IMG/VR virus record: IMGVR_UViG_3300037319_000172
Coordinates: 1 to 64,000 of that record
Reading direction: 5' to 3' (one strand)
DNA: 64,000 nucleotides
Source of the DNA: a virus
This document shows, in pieces, positions 34,875 through 43,348 of the stretch. The notes under the pieces were generated by a model. It made no database searches and had not been told where the DNA came from. It worked only from the letters and a program-made list of their open reading frames with translations. The stretch's first letter is position 1. Each line of letters opens with the position of its first letter. The translations under genes were made by a program, and so were the position numbers.

Positions 34875-37691
34875 TTAAATTATTTTTAATATGTTTTTAA
34901 TTATTGTATTCTTATTTCCATTAGAATCTTTCAAATCTAACGATACTGTATAATATCCTTTATCTTTAAATAAATAAGTTAATATTGGATTACTATAATA
35001 TATATCTTCGATATTTGATGTACTATTTGATAATGTCCACTGTTGATCAACTATTCCTGGCATATTGCTTAAATCGTATGAAAAAGTGACATGGTTTAGC
35101 GAGTGTAATTCTGCTAAATTATTTATTATATATGTATCATCGAAACTAGGGTTATAACTTTTAAAATTTATTATCTCAGCAATTGCATTCTCTCTACCTG
35201 TAACTTCAACACTACTAAAATCATAACTCCTAGAAGGTTCTTCACCAACAACGAGTATATAAAGGCATACATCCTCATCTCCGTCATTATCATTATCCTT
35301 TAATATAGGGTTATAATTAAATTTAGATAATATAGGATGTTCCTTTCTATCTAGATCTCTTAATTCGGTAGATATTAATTCCCAAGCAGGTATATCAGTA
35401 CCTAACGAAGGGATTGTATTTGTTATTGTGTAAGAATCTTTAACTATTATTCCAGTACTTGGATTCTTTTGTTCTATTGTAAGCACATCTCCATTTATCA
35501 TCTCTAATAAATTTAATTGAAATGAAGAATTGATATCTGATCCGACTCTTGTCATTTCCCAAGTTACTTCAGGTCCGTCTTCCCATACGTGATTCTTAAG
35601 AGATGCCCATTGGTATGGACCTGCAGTTTCACTAAATCCTGAAATAGATGTAGAGTCTAAATATCTTCTAACAGTTGAGTGTTCTATTCCAACTGAACTT
35701 TCATCATGTATATAATTTGCACGATCTAGTGTATTGTAATAAGTAGCAATAACATCGCTTACTGGCATTACGTTTTCTCTAGACCAATCCCAATTAGAAC
35801 CTGCTTTGTCCCATGAGTATTTATAGTCTTTAAAGTCTAATTGTTTTGTTGCCAATTGAGTTAATCCATAAACTTCAACGTTTTTGTTTTTAACTTCAAT
35901 CCATTCTTTATTAATCTTAGTACTTTTTACATTATATAAGTCATATAAATTAGTTTCTACAGTGTAACTTCCAGTATATGGTAAAGTTAAAGGAATATTG
36001 TTATATTCTGCAATAGGCCCTCTGAAATATCTTTTGTAATCTCTAGGTCCTATTAATACCCATTCTATTTCATATACTCCTCTGTGCCACCAATTAGACC
36101 ATGTTAATAAATTCTTAACAGTAGCGTCGTGCTCTGCTAAATAATTATTTAACTTCTCAACTCCTTCTGTTGATTTATCCGTCTCCATTGATTGTACTGC
36201 ATTAGACACTTCAGCATCCTTTGCATCTTCCCATGTGAATTCAGCAAGTTTCCACTGATCTTCAACACCTTCAACATGTAATGATATTGGAGCTCCGATT
36301 GGAATTCCAGCTATTGTATTAAACGTATTTAGACTATTATTATAATAATCACCATAGAATTCTTTAATAGATTCTACGATACTTAATTTGTCTGCAGGGG
36401 TTATTGCATTAAAATCTTGATTAAAACCAGTAAGCCTGTGATCTACCTTACGAAGATCTTCCATGAATATATTCCTAGCTTCTGGTTTTAGAACTGGTCT
36501 AAACTCTACACCAGCGTTCTGTACTTTAATATTATGTTGATTATTCCAAACATTTTGATTAAATTGCGAAAAGTAATCCCCTTCACCTGTTATATCTACG
36601 ATTTTAGCCTGTAACGGTAAGTAATCTTTTTGTAATTTATTCTTTAATCCATATAACTTAATTAAAACCTCGTCTGGAGAATAATCTATAGTTTCTTCAA
36701 CTGTTGGGATATCCCATTCATCTAATACTCCTGTTGGAGTATTTAATCTATAAACTAAAGAGAATCTAGAAGTTTTCTTTTGATTAGAGTTTGGTAATTC
36801 GTTTCCTTTATTCTTGTTAGCTAAAAAACCAACAACATCTTGATTAGGAATTGCGACAGCCTTAAGCTTACCGAAATTCTCAGATTGTTCATTGATATTT
36901 AACCAATATTCCTTTAAAGTTATTTTATCGTATCCAAAGAAATCAATAGCACTTAACAATGCTTTATAAGTTCCTATAAATGGTTTTATTTTAGATGCCT
37001 GTAAAAGTAATTCTTTACGCTTTTGATTTAAAAGTATAAAGTCAGGAGATTGCTCTTGTATATTAGACTCTTTAAATATAAAGTAATCTAAATCATCAAG
37101 GTTCATTCCCATGTTTGAAAGTAACGATTTTAATCTATCATCTTCTCCCTCAACTTCACCATATACCTTTATCTGCGCTATTTCTCTTGTTTCTACTCCA
37201 TCAACAACTTCTAATATACTTAAAGTTCTAATATGAAAGCCTTCAACTTCTGATGTTAATGCAACATGTGCGGTAATTGGAGTTGCTGGTAAATTGCTAT
37301 GAACTACTTTACTATTTCCTATTGAAGATACTGAATTTGAAGATAGTAACAAACTAGAGGATTGCATTTTATCTTTTTGAATATAAAGTTCTCCTGCATC
37401 TTTAATTGCGCTGTATAAGAAAACGTCTTCACTAGTATTATAGTCGTCTTTAAATTTAAATTTAAAAGATACATCACCTGATACTTCAGCGATAGGTGTG
37501 ATATAACTCTTTTCACCTAAAGTTCCTATTACTTCTTCTAAAATATGTAATGTTAATGTCTCATATAATCCGACAGAAACAAGTGGAAGGTATGAAACCC
37601 CCTGCAGTATATTTAAATCATCGTTGTAGATTAAATTTAAGTCGTTAGATTCACTGTCAAAAAATCTTATGTTGTGATATCTATTTGCCAT
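34875..37691 (-). CDS. Large baseplate-associated protein with PKD-like domains (938 aa)
   Basis: Residues 200-275 (LLLQASKIKPFIGTYKALLS and FFGYDKITLKEYWLN) recall the P2 gpI-type baseplate segment. Two immunoglobulin/PKD-like modules are visible. One lies near 575-640 (YEIEWVLIGPRDYKRYFRG ... TGSYTVETNLYD) and one at the C-terminus (QWTLSNSTS ... FKDKGYYTVSLDLKDSNG). It is separated from gp6 by one small gene, the place held by gp7 in T4. I infer a wedge protein, a functional counterpart of gp7, without a demonstrated sequence match. Confidence 0.55.
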   Translation of the reverse strand: MANRYHNIRFFDSESNDLNLIYNDDLNILQGVSYLPLVSVGLYETLTLHILEEVIGTLGEKSYITPIAEVSGDVSFKFKFKDDYNTSEDVFLYSAIKDAGELYIQKDKMQSSSLLLSSNSVSSIGNSKVVHSNLPATPITAHVALTSEVEGFHIRTLSILEVVDGVETREIAQIKVYGEVEGEDDRLKSLLSNMGMNLDDLDYFIFKESNIQEQSPDFILLNQKRKELLLQASKIKPFIGTYKALLSAIDFFGYDKITLKEYWLNINEQSENFGKLKAVAIPNQDVVGFLANKNKGNELPNSNQKKTSRFSLVYRLNTPTGVLDEWDIPTVEETIDYSPDEVLIKLYGLKNKLQKDYLPLQAKIVDITGEGDYFSQFNQNVWNNQHNIKVQNAGVEFRPVLKPEARNIFMEDLRKVDHRLTGFNQDFNAITPADKLSIVESIKEFYGDYYNNSLNTFNTIAGIPIGAPISLHVEGVEDQWKLAEFTWEDAKDAEVSNAVQSMETDKSTEGVEKLNNYLAEHDATVKNLLTWSNWWHRGVYEIEWVLIGPRDYKRYFRGPIAEYNNIPLTLPYTGSYTVETNLYDLYNVKSTKINKEWIEVKNKNVEVYGLTQLATKQLDFKDYKYSWDKAGSNWDWSRENVMPVSDVIATYYNTLDRANYIHDESSVGIEHSTVRRYLDSTSISGFSETAGPYQWASLKNHVWEDGPEVTWEMTRVGSDINSSFQLNLLEMINGDVLTIEQKNPSTGIIVKDSYTITNTIPSLGTDIPAWELISTELRDLDRKEHPILSKFNYNPILKDNDNDGDEDVCLYILVVGEEPSRSYDFSSVEVTGRENAIAEIINFKSYNPSFDDTYIINNLAELHSLNHVTFSYDLSNMPGIVDQQWTLSNSTSNIEDIYYSNPILTYLFKDKGYYTVSLDLKDSNGNKNTIIKNILKII

Positions 37692-37963
37692 TATCTAAAG
37701 TTTTTATAGTCTTTTTTAGTTGTATATGATTTAAATCCCTTAAGGTATGTTACCGCATCTACTAGATCTGATAATACCTTCTGAATTAAAATTACAAAAT
37801 CATTCATTCTAGCATTTCGCATAATATAAGGAGATATTGACTTCTTTAGAATGTTGTTAGTATAATCGTTACCTAAGTTTTTTCGATTATCCATTACACC
37901 ACGCCTAACTCTGTAATTTCTCTTTTGTCTACTTTTAAATAGATTTTGTATTAAAGATGCCAT
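37691..37963 (-). CDS. Small basic protein between gp6 and the large wedge gene (90 aa)
   Basis: A 90-residue, strongly basic protein (SRQKRNYRVRRGVMDNRKN) with a helical C-terminal half (VILIQKVLSDLVDAVTYLKG). Its start overlaps the gp6 stop by one base and its stop overlaps the next start. It is therefore firmly part of the baseplate operon. No family is recognised; an assembly factor or small wedge subunit is possible. Confidence 0.6.
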   Translation of the reverse strand: MASLIQNLFKSRQKRNYRVRRGVMDNRKNLGNDYTNNILKKSISPYIMRNARMNDFVILIQKVLSDLVDAVTYLKGFKSYTTKKDYKNFR

Positions 37964-39783
37964 TATAATGCTTTTCTATTTTTAGCTTGTATTTTAGAAA
38001 ATATAGTATTTGGAACTGCATGTTCGTCGAAATAAATCGAAAGTGCTCCTTGTTCTCCTAGCTTTGCATCATCTGGAATTTCAACTCCATCTCTATCTAA
38101 CCAACCTCCTCTGAATAAAGCAACTTCTTCTTTACCTAAAAGTATATCACCAAATGAGTCTAAATTAATAACATCTTCAGGTAATGCGGCATTAGGTTCA
38201 AAGCTTATTTTTCTTTCAGTTACTGTTCTTTTAAAGAAAACATATTTTTGTTTACCATTTCCTATTGTTTCCAATATAGGGGTAGATGGAGTTACTATAA
38301 CTTTCTCTAGGATGTAATACCCTAACCTACGTGCATCTTCCTCTACTTTAGATATAAATCTTACATTTACCGAATCAATCCCCTCAACACTCTCTAATAG
38401 TGCTATAATGTCAGATTTTGGTAAACGATCTCTTCTTGTTATGTTGATTAAATATTCAGATATCTTAGATCTTATTTCAGAATAAAGAGCAGGTTTGTTA
38501 TATCCTTCAAAATATCTAACTTTAACATCCATACTAAAATACTGAATAGAAGGTTCTACTATTTTAACCTCAGTAGTCACCATTTGTTGTCCACTGTTTT
38601 CTAATAATTCTAAAAATCCATTCTTTTCTTCACTTGAGAAAAAGAATTCATCTAAACCTAAATTAAAATAATCTTTATTCTTAGTTAATTTTCTAGCCGT
38701 GTCTGGCAACATAAATAAATAAATAACATTGTCATCATCAATATATCCATCATCTGTAGTATTATATGCATCTAAATAAGAAAACATTCCGTATCTTGAT
38801 AAAAAATACTCAAAAGAATTAGGGTTAGCTAAAACAAATGAATGAGATTGCAGTGGAGCTATTAATTTAGTTAAGTTGATATCTTCTGGGTTTGCTCCCA
38901 TTTTAGGAGCAATTGTAAATGAAGATTCTAATAACTCATTTAAGTCATATTCTTCTCCCATTGAATCAAAACCTTCAGTTATAAACTTAAAGGTAAGATC
39001 CTTAGACCCTGTTAAATTACCTAAAGTACCTGAAGTTGTCATGTACTCTATTGTAATTGAACTACCAGCCGATGGAACAGATCCGAAAGAACCATTTCCA
39101 AAGTATATGTCTAAACCTCCGTTTATTCCTGTTTTAACTAAATATCCTTTAGTCTCAACTTTCATATCGTATAATGAATCATACTTAGACCATAATGTAC
39201 TATTTACGCTTACTCTAACTGAGTGATGATCTGTGTTTTCTTTTGTTAGTATATTAAAAGACTGTAAATTTTCACCAGTTCCTGTTACCGTTTGTGATTC
39301 GAATTTTCCTTGAATAACTGGTATGCTTATGTAACTTGCATTGTTCTTTTCAATTCTAAAAATATCGTTGTTTGTTTTTAAAATATATTCTAAACCGTTA
39401 GAAGTACATTTAATAATAGAATTTTTAGATATATTTAAAGCGTCTCCTGCAATATCACTAGAAGCTGTTGTGTTTAATCTTATTCTAATTTCACCATACG
39501 CACTAGATCCTCTAAATGCATCATGACCTGCAAGTCTAGCAAGACCATATACTGATTCAGGGTTTTGCGCTGTTAATATATTCTGCTCAACCGTGGCATC
39601 TTCAACATAGAAGAATATAAGCTTAGTGATTTCAGTAAGAACGTCTAGTATTTGTGAAAAGGGAGATGCTGTTGTAAATAATTCACCTGTTCTTCCATAT
39701 AAACGAGAAATATATGACCTCGTGTCCGTGATCATTTCGTCTGCTCTTATCCTAGAGGCTTTTAAAAATTTAAATTCAGCCAT
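37963..39783 (-). CDS. Baseplate wedge protein gp6 (baseplate J-like)
   Basis: A 606-residue protein near the size of T4 gp6 (660). The N-terminal SPFSQILDVLTEITKLIFFY and TAQNPESVYGLARLAGHDA are typical of the baseplate J/gp6 family, as is the later FEGYNKPALYSEIRSKISEYL and VEGIDSVNVRFIS region. In T4, gp6 dimers form the iris-like ring that clamps the wedges. It follows gp25, which contacts gp6 in the wedge core. No truncation is seen. Confidence 0.85.
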   Translation of the reverse strand: MAEFKFLKASRIRADEMITDTRSYISRLYGRTGELFTTASPFSQILDVLTEITKLIFFYVEDATVEQNILTAQNPESVYGLARLAGHDAFRGSSAYGEIRIRLNTTASSDIAGDALNISKNSIIKCTSNGLEYILKTNNDIFRIEKNNASYISIPVIQGKFESQTVTGTGENLQSFNILTKENTDHHSVRVSVNSTLWSKYDSLYDMKVETKGYLVKTGINGGLDIYFGNGSFGSVPSAGSSITIEYMTTSGTLGNLTGSKDLTFKFITEGFDSMGEEYDLNELLESSFTIAPKMGANPEDINLTKLIAPLQSHSFVLANPNSFEYFLSRYGMFSYLDAYNTTDDGYIDDDNVIYLFMLPDTARKLTKNKDYFNLGLDEFFFSSEEKNGFLELLENSGQQMVTTEVKIVEPSIQYFSMDVKVRYFEGYNKPALYSEIRSKISEYLINITRRDRLPKSDIIALLESVEGIDSVNVRFISKVEEDARRLGYYILEKVIVTPSTPILETIGNGKQKYVFFKRTVTERKISFEPNAALPEDVINLDSFGDILLGKEEVALFRGGWLDRDGVEIPDDAKLGEQGALSIYFDEHAVPNTIFSKIQAKNRKAL

Positions 39784-39800
39784 TATTTATATTTATAATT

Positions 39801-40154
39801 TTATATATAGACTCCTAATTGGAATCTAGAATCTACTGTAATATCTAAAAACATTACATGTCTGTCCACATCTTCGACTACTTCGATGCTAACGTCTACT
39901 TTGTATTTTGTTGCAAGAGGAACATATGCTATCAATTGATTAACTACTACGTTTTTTAATTGAAAATCATTATACCTTAATTCATATACATGGTCTTCTA
40001 GGTTTGCTCCAAAATCAGGTTGCCCTAGAACTTCGCCCTTTCGGGTAAAAAGCATTGTTTCAATCTGCGTTAATAACATAGACAGTTCAGTGTCCTGCTG
40101 CATCACATCAGATTTGTAGTTAGGTTCTCCTATATTTTTTACGTAAAATTCCAT
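39801..40154 (-). CDS. Baseplate wedge protein gp25
   Basis: A 117-residue protein with the GPW/gp25 family pattern: an N-terminal helix (DTELSMLLTQIETMLFTRKG), GQPDFGANLEDHVYEL, and the C-terminal beta strands ending in SRFQLGVYI. T4 gp25 is 132 residues and forms the wedge core with gp6 and gp53, contacting the sheath. The frame is intact and lies directly before gp6 in transcription order. Confidence 0.85.
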   Translation of the reverse strand: MEFYVKNIGEPNYKSDVMQQDTELSMLLTQIETMLFTRKGEVLGQPDFGANLEDHVYELRYNDFQLKNVVVNQLIAYVPLATKYKVDVSIEVVEDVDRHVMFLDITVDSRFQLGVYI

Positions 40155-40170
40155 ATGTTTATATATACGT

Positions 40171-41010
40171 TTAAGAATGCATCATCCAATCCGTTCCTTC
40201 ATCGTTCTTTATTTCTTCAATTACTGCTTCTAATTCTCCTTCTCCTAATCCTTGTATAAGATCTGCATTTACTTGAATATTACCAGGTAATGTAAATCCG
40301 AATATTCCTAGTTTTTGACCTAAAGATATTTTAATCTTTGCAGAACAATACCTAAAAAATGCTTCATCACTAAATAGTGCACATTCTGGAATTGTTTCAT
40401 AAACTTCCAATATAATATCTTTCATAGGTGTTTCTCCTGTGAATTTTAATTCATGAGTTAGTTGATTGTAATTAAAACTTATCGGGTTATCTATAATTTG
40501 TCTGGCAAGATCGAAAAAACTTTCATTAATAACATAAGACTGTAAGTTTTCAGCAGCTCCTGCAATTCCAGCACCGCCGCTATAAGTTCCTTGCATCATC
40601 ATTCGCTCTACACTAAAATCACCCTTTTGAAAATCAACATCATTAGTTCCTCCAAAACGAGATCCTGCAGTAAAACAACCGTACACTGAATATATCTCAT
40701 TACCTCCCGTTGTTGTGTCAGGTCCCGGTAACGTAAACGATCTTGTCGCTTTGAATTTTTCAGAATCAAATAAAGAATGGGGTAATACCACAAAACTTTC
40801 TTTAACAGAATATTCATAGTTTTTATAAAACCATTTCTTTGCTCTTTTAATTATATTCTGAACTTCCTTCTTAGGCAGATTCATTGGAATCATACAAGAA
40901 CCTGTAACGTCTTCCGCTAATTCTAAAACAAATTCATTAAAACAATTTACGCCTGGTTCTACATCGTCTAACCATGATTCTTTACCTACAAAAATATTAC
41001 TCATTTTCAA
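40171..41010 (-). CDS. Virion structural protein, possible neck or baseplate component (279 aa)
   Basis: A soluble 279-residue protein. The helical N-terminal half contains NIIKRAKKWFYKNYEYSVKE. A Gly-rich middle follows (GGTNDV; GTYSGGAGIAGAAENLQSY). The conserved-looking end (KLGIFGFTLPGNIQVNADL, GEGELEAVIEEIK) is of a kind I associate with structural proteins next to gp25 in marine T4-like phages. It is co-directional with gp25 (17 bases). A neck (gp13/gp14-like) or wedge role fits, but I cannot choose between them. Confidence 0.5.
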   Translation of the reverse strand: MKMSNIFVGKESWLDDVEPGVNCFNEFVLELAEDVTGSCMIPMNLPKKEVQNIIKRAKKWFYKNYEYSVKESFVVLPHSLFDSEKFKATRSFTLPGPDTTTGGNEIYSVYGCFTAGSRFGGTNDVDFQKGDFSVERMMMQGTYSGGAGIAGAAENLQSYVINESFFDLARQIIDNPISFNYNQLTHELKFTGETPMKDIILEVYETIPECALFSDEAFFRYCSAKIKISLGQKLGIFGFTLPGNIQVNADLIQGLGEGELEAVIEEIKNDEGTDWMMHS

Positions 41011-41019
41011 TTATTATTT

Positions 41020-42312
41020 TTAAACTTCAGTATACAGGATCTTTTCAGTTCCATCAAACTTCGCTAGTTTTTTATCGTATCTTCCTTCTCTAAATATTCC
41101 GCCTTCCATGGAACCTTTTAGTATTCCATCACCATATATATAACCATCTTTTATTTTGACACTTTGGTGAACGTAGCTACTTTTTATCTTTGAAGAAACT
41201 ATTTCGCAATTATCGTAAAAGTTACAGTTATTTAAATCGGAACCATCAATCTTACATCTAAATAAATCACAGTGATATAATTCTCCTCGAATTTGACATC
41301 CTATAAAATCATATCTTTCTAATTCCACACAGTATTGAAGTTCACCTTCACTTACTTGTACTTTACCAGTATCTGTATCATAGTTTATATGTCCTTTCAC
41401 TAAAGTACCGTGAGTAAATAATCTCATTACTCTTTCTTTAATGTTATCCCAGTGCAGATCTAGTATTTGAGCGTAGTTCTGTAAGTCAACTGTGAATTTT
41501 ACATTCTTCCATTCCTTTTCAATAAATCTCCAATCTTTCCTTGCATCTATAATCCTCTGGTTCTCAGAAAGTATTCTCTTTAACTCTAAAGCATTAAGTG
41601 GCGTAAAATGTTTATCCATAGTAGAATTCCAAAGTTGTATTAGGAATTGATCTAGCATGTGTAGTATTGTTGAAGTTTTCTTTTCCCAATCTGCTCCTCC
41701 GATATATCTGAACTCTAAATAGTTCTTATGTCTTTTGTCGAAGTTGATTCCGTAGTATTTTGAATCAGGGTAAATAAAGTTTTGTGAGTGTATATGTTCT
41801 CCGTTGAAGAAGCTCATACCTGTTTTCGGTAAAACAAACTTTACAGATTTAGCGTATGCTGAATCTTTTCTTTCTGGAAAGAATTTAAATACTTGATCTT
41901 CTTTAAAGTCAAGTATGAATTTAAGAACATTCATTTTAGAAATCCTGTACTTGTCTTCTATTTTGTTTTTGTCAAACGATAAATTTAAGTGAATTGACGT
42001 TCTGTCATTAGTATATCCGTTTTCTTTAATCCAACGACATACATTGATAATCATTAATCTTGCACCATAATATTCTTGTGGTCCGGTAACAAGCTCCATT
42101 AGCTTTTCACCACCGCTCATATCTGGTTCTATTTTGAATTCGTCAGCAGTAACTTCAAAGTCACTGTGTGCTTTTTTCTCTACTCTAATCTTTTTATTTA
42201 ATAAACCTGCAAGTTCTTTTGCAGTTTCATCAATCGTTAGATTTGAATAGAACTCGAATTCTACGCCGACAAGGCAGTTTTTTAGTACTTCTGAATCGTT
42301 AAATGTGTTCAT
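41020..42312 (-). CDS. Amidoligase-like enzyme fused to pentapeptide repeats (430 aa)
   Basis: Residues 14-22 (LVGVEFEFY) with later EPDMSGGEKLMELVTGP, SIHLNLSFD and YLEFRYIGG match the layout of the phage amidoligase family (glutamine-synthetase-like COOH-NH2 ligase fold). In that fold the acidic residues hold metal-ATP. From about residue 340, repeats of five (YDFIG CQIRG, LYHCD LFRCK IDGSD LNNC) form a pentapeptide-type beta-helix. Such enzymes join amino and carboxyl groups on peptides; the substrate here is unknown. It lies between small genes and structural genes, so it might modify a virion protein or a host cell-wall peptide. The family call is from motif memory. Confidence 0.5.
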   Translation of the reverse strand: MNTFNDSEVLKNCLVGVEFEFYSNLTIDETAKELAGLLNKKIRVEKKAHSDFEVTADEFKIEPDMSGGEKLMELVTGPQEYYGARLMIINVCRWIKENGYTNDRTSIHLNLSFDKNKIEDKYRISKMNVLKFILDFKEDQVFKFFPERKDSAYAKSVKFVLPKTGMSFFNGEHIHSQNFIYPDSKYYGINFDKRHKNYLEFRYIGGADWEKKTSTILHMLDQFLIQLWNSTMDKHFTPLNALELKRILSENQRIIDARKDWRFIEKEWKNVKFTVDLQNYAQILDLHWDNIKERVMRLFTHGTLVKGHINYDTDTGKVQVSEGELQYCVELERYDFIGCQIRGELYHCDLFRCKIDGSDLNNCNFYDNCEIVSSKIKSSYVHQSVKIKDGYIYGDGILKGSMEGGIFREGRYDKKLAKFDGTEKILYTEV

Positions 42313-42315
42313 TAT

Positions 42316-42352
42316 CGAATATATATTAAACTTAAGTTAGTTTATATATTCG
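42316..42352. repeat. Imperfect inverted repeat upstream of the amidoligase-like gene
   Basis: Arms CGAATATATATTAAACT (42316-42332) and AGTTTATATATTCG (42339-42352) surround TAAGTT. The right arm supplies the late-promoter-like element. It could also act as an operator or a weak bidirectional terminator. Confidence 0.45.
42341..42352 (-). promoter_or_regulatory. Late-promoter-like CGAATATATAAA
   Basis: Ends 29 bases before the amidoligase-like start, inside the inverted repeat at 42316-42352. Confidence 0.4.
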
Positions 42353-42389
42353 AGTTATATTATGATAATTATGGTTTAATCATATGTAA

Positions 42390-42584
42390 CTACCATCTTA
42401 GTAGTTTTTTCTCTAATGTATTTAATAAGGAAGACATCTTTTTTAAAGAAGCAACCGCAATCTTTTCCCTATTAATAATATTTTTATTAGATATTTCTAA
42501 ATGATCTATGTAGATTTCAAGATCTGCAATTAATTGCACTCTAGTTTCCTTGCCTATGTATTCTTTTCTATTTGGTCTTTCCAT
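42390..42584 (-). CDS. Small helical protein (64 aa)
   Basis: A basic, probably coiled-coil product of 64 residues (QLIADLEIYIDHLEISNKN, SLLNTLEKKLLRW). No family is recognised. It is the last of four short genes between S1 and the amidoligase-like gene, with 14 bases to its upstream neighbour. Confidence 0.5.
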   Translation of the reverse strand: MERPNRKEYIGKETRVQLIADLEIYIDHLEISNKNIINREKIAVASLKKMSSLLNTLEKKLLRW

Positions 42585-42598
42585 TTAATTTATTTAAA

Positions 42599-42817
42599 CT
42601 ATCTTTCTAATATAACGTATTCTCCAAATGTATCATCAAATACTGATAATAGATTTTCGTAATCACCGCTCATCATTTTTTCAAGAATAGGTTCTACTGG
42701 TATATCTAAATCATTACAAAATCTTCTAGCATAGCTCATTAAAGCGTGTGCATTTCCATCAGGTCCTGTTAAATCTATTACTATTGGTCCTTCGTGTTTT
42801 TGTTTTTCTCTAATCAT
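42599..42817 (-). CDS. Conserved phage-type small protein (72 aa)
   Basis: The segment IVIDLTGPDGNAHALMSYAR is distinctive and recalls small conserved proteins of unknown function in other tailed phages, with an acidic C-terminus (SVFDDTFGEYVILER). It overlaps the upstream gene's stop by 8 bases, suggesting coupling. No enzymatic assignment is possible. Confidence 0.6.
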   Translation of the reverse strand: MIREKQKHEGPIVIDLTGPDGNAHALMSYARRFCNDLDIPVEPILEKMMSGDYENLLSVFDDTFGEYVILER

Positions 42818-43007
42818 TTTCTTCTAGTTTTTCTTCTTGTTTTTTTAGTTTTTTTAGCTCTTTTAATCTTTTCTTTCTTGTTTTTTTAGCATTTTTAATT
42901 AAAACCTTAATTATTTCCGATGCTGTATCAACAATGACGCTTACTAATAAATAGGCGAAGAATAATCTTAAAAAGTCGCTGGAAATGTAATCTAGTGATT
43001 CTTTCAT
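42810..43007 (-). CDS. Small membrane protein with charged tail (65 aa)
   Basis: One hydrophobic segment (LRLFFAYLLVSVIVDTAS, residues 13-30) is followed by a highly basic then acidic helix (KKTRKKRLKELKKLKKQEEK). It is likely an inner-membrane protein with a cytoplasmic charged tail. Its gene lies between another tiny membrane protein gene and the 72-codon gene. Confidence 0.5.
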   Translation of the reverse strand: MKESLDYISSDFLRLFFAYLLVSVIVDTASEIIKVLIKNAKKTRKKRLKELKKLKKQEEKLEEND

Positions 43008-43039
43008 TTTTTATTGTTTTAAAGTTATGTGTAATAATT

Positions 43040-43198
43040 TTAGCTAATTTTAGCAATATTGTATATTAAACAAGCGAATGCAATACCTGTAGAAAAAGAG
43101 CTCATCATAAGAGGTACTCTTTTTTCTTCTTCTGCTTTATAAATAGTATAAGCTGTATTAGCATTAAATAATAATAGTAATATCCAAACGTAAATCAT
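43040..43198 (-). CDS. Tiny membrane protein (52 aa)
   Basis: The frame from the ATG at 43196-43198 to the TAA at 43040-43042 encodes MIYVWILLLLFNANTAYTIY, a charged turn (KAEEEKR), then a second hydrophobic segment (FSTGIAFACLIYNIA). It appears to be a two-helix membrane protein or one with a signal peptide. It stands directly behind a copy of the conserved early-type promoter at 43213-43256. This supports expression despite its size and suggests an early host-takeover role. Confidence 0.55.
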   Translation of the reverse strand: MIYVWILLLLFNANTAYTIYKAEEEKRVPLMMSSFSTGIAFACLIYNIAKIS

Positions 43199-43212
43199 AA
43201 TTCTTTTGTTTA

Positions 43213-43256
43213 TTAGTTATAGGTAAATATAATCAATTTAATTGATACCTTAAAAC
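43213..43256 (-). promoter_or_regulatory. Conserved early-type promoter, copy A
   Basis: Minus-strand GTATCAATTAAATTGATTAT leads into TATATTTACCTATAACTAATAAACA. The same block occurs at 60370-60412 and 61044-61089. TATATTTAC resembles the Bacteroidota -7 box TAnnTTTG. This copy lacks the TTTTCG of the other two at the -33 side. Confidence 0.6.
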
Positions 43257-43298
43257 TCTTATGCAACTTATTTGTTATTTATACTCATTATAAACAAG

Positions 43299-43328
43299 AA
43301 GAGTCCAAACATAAATGAATGGACTCTT
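43299..43328 (-). terminator. Hairpin terminator after the S1 gene
   Basis: Nine-base arms AAGAGTCCA and TGGACTCTT enclose 12 bases. On the minus strand the stem is followed by CTTGTTT, a weak T-tract. It lies 21 bases after the S1 stop and before the early-type promoter. Confidence 0.6.
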
Positions 43329-43348
43329 ATTTTATATAAAATTAATGA

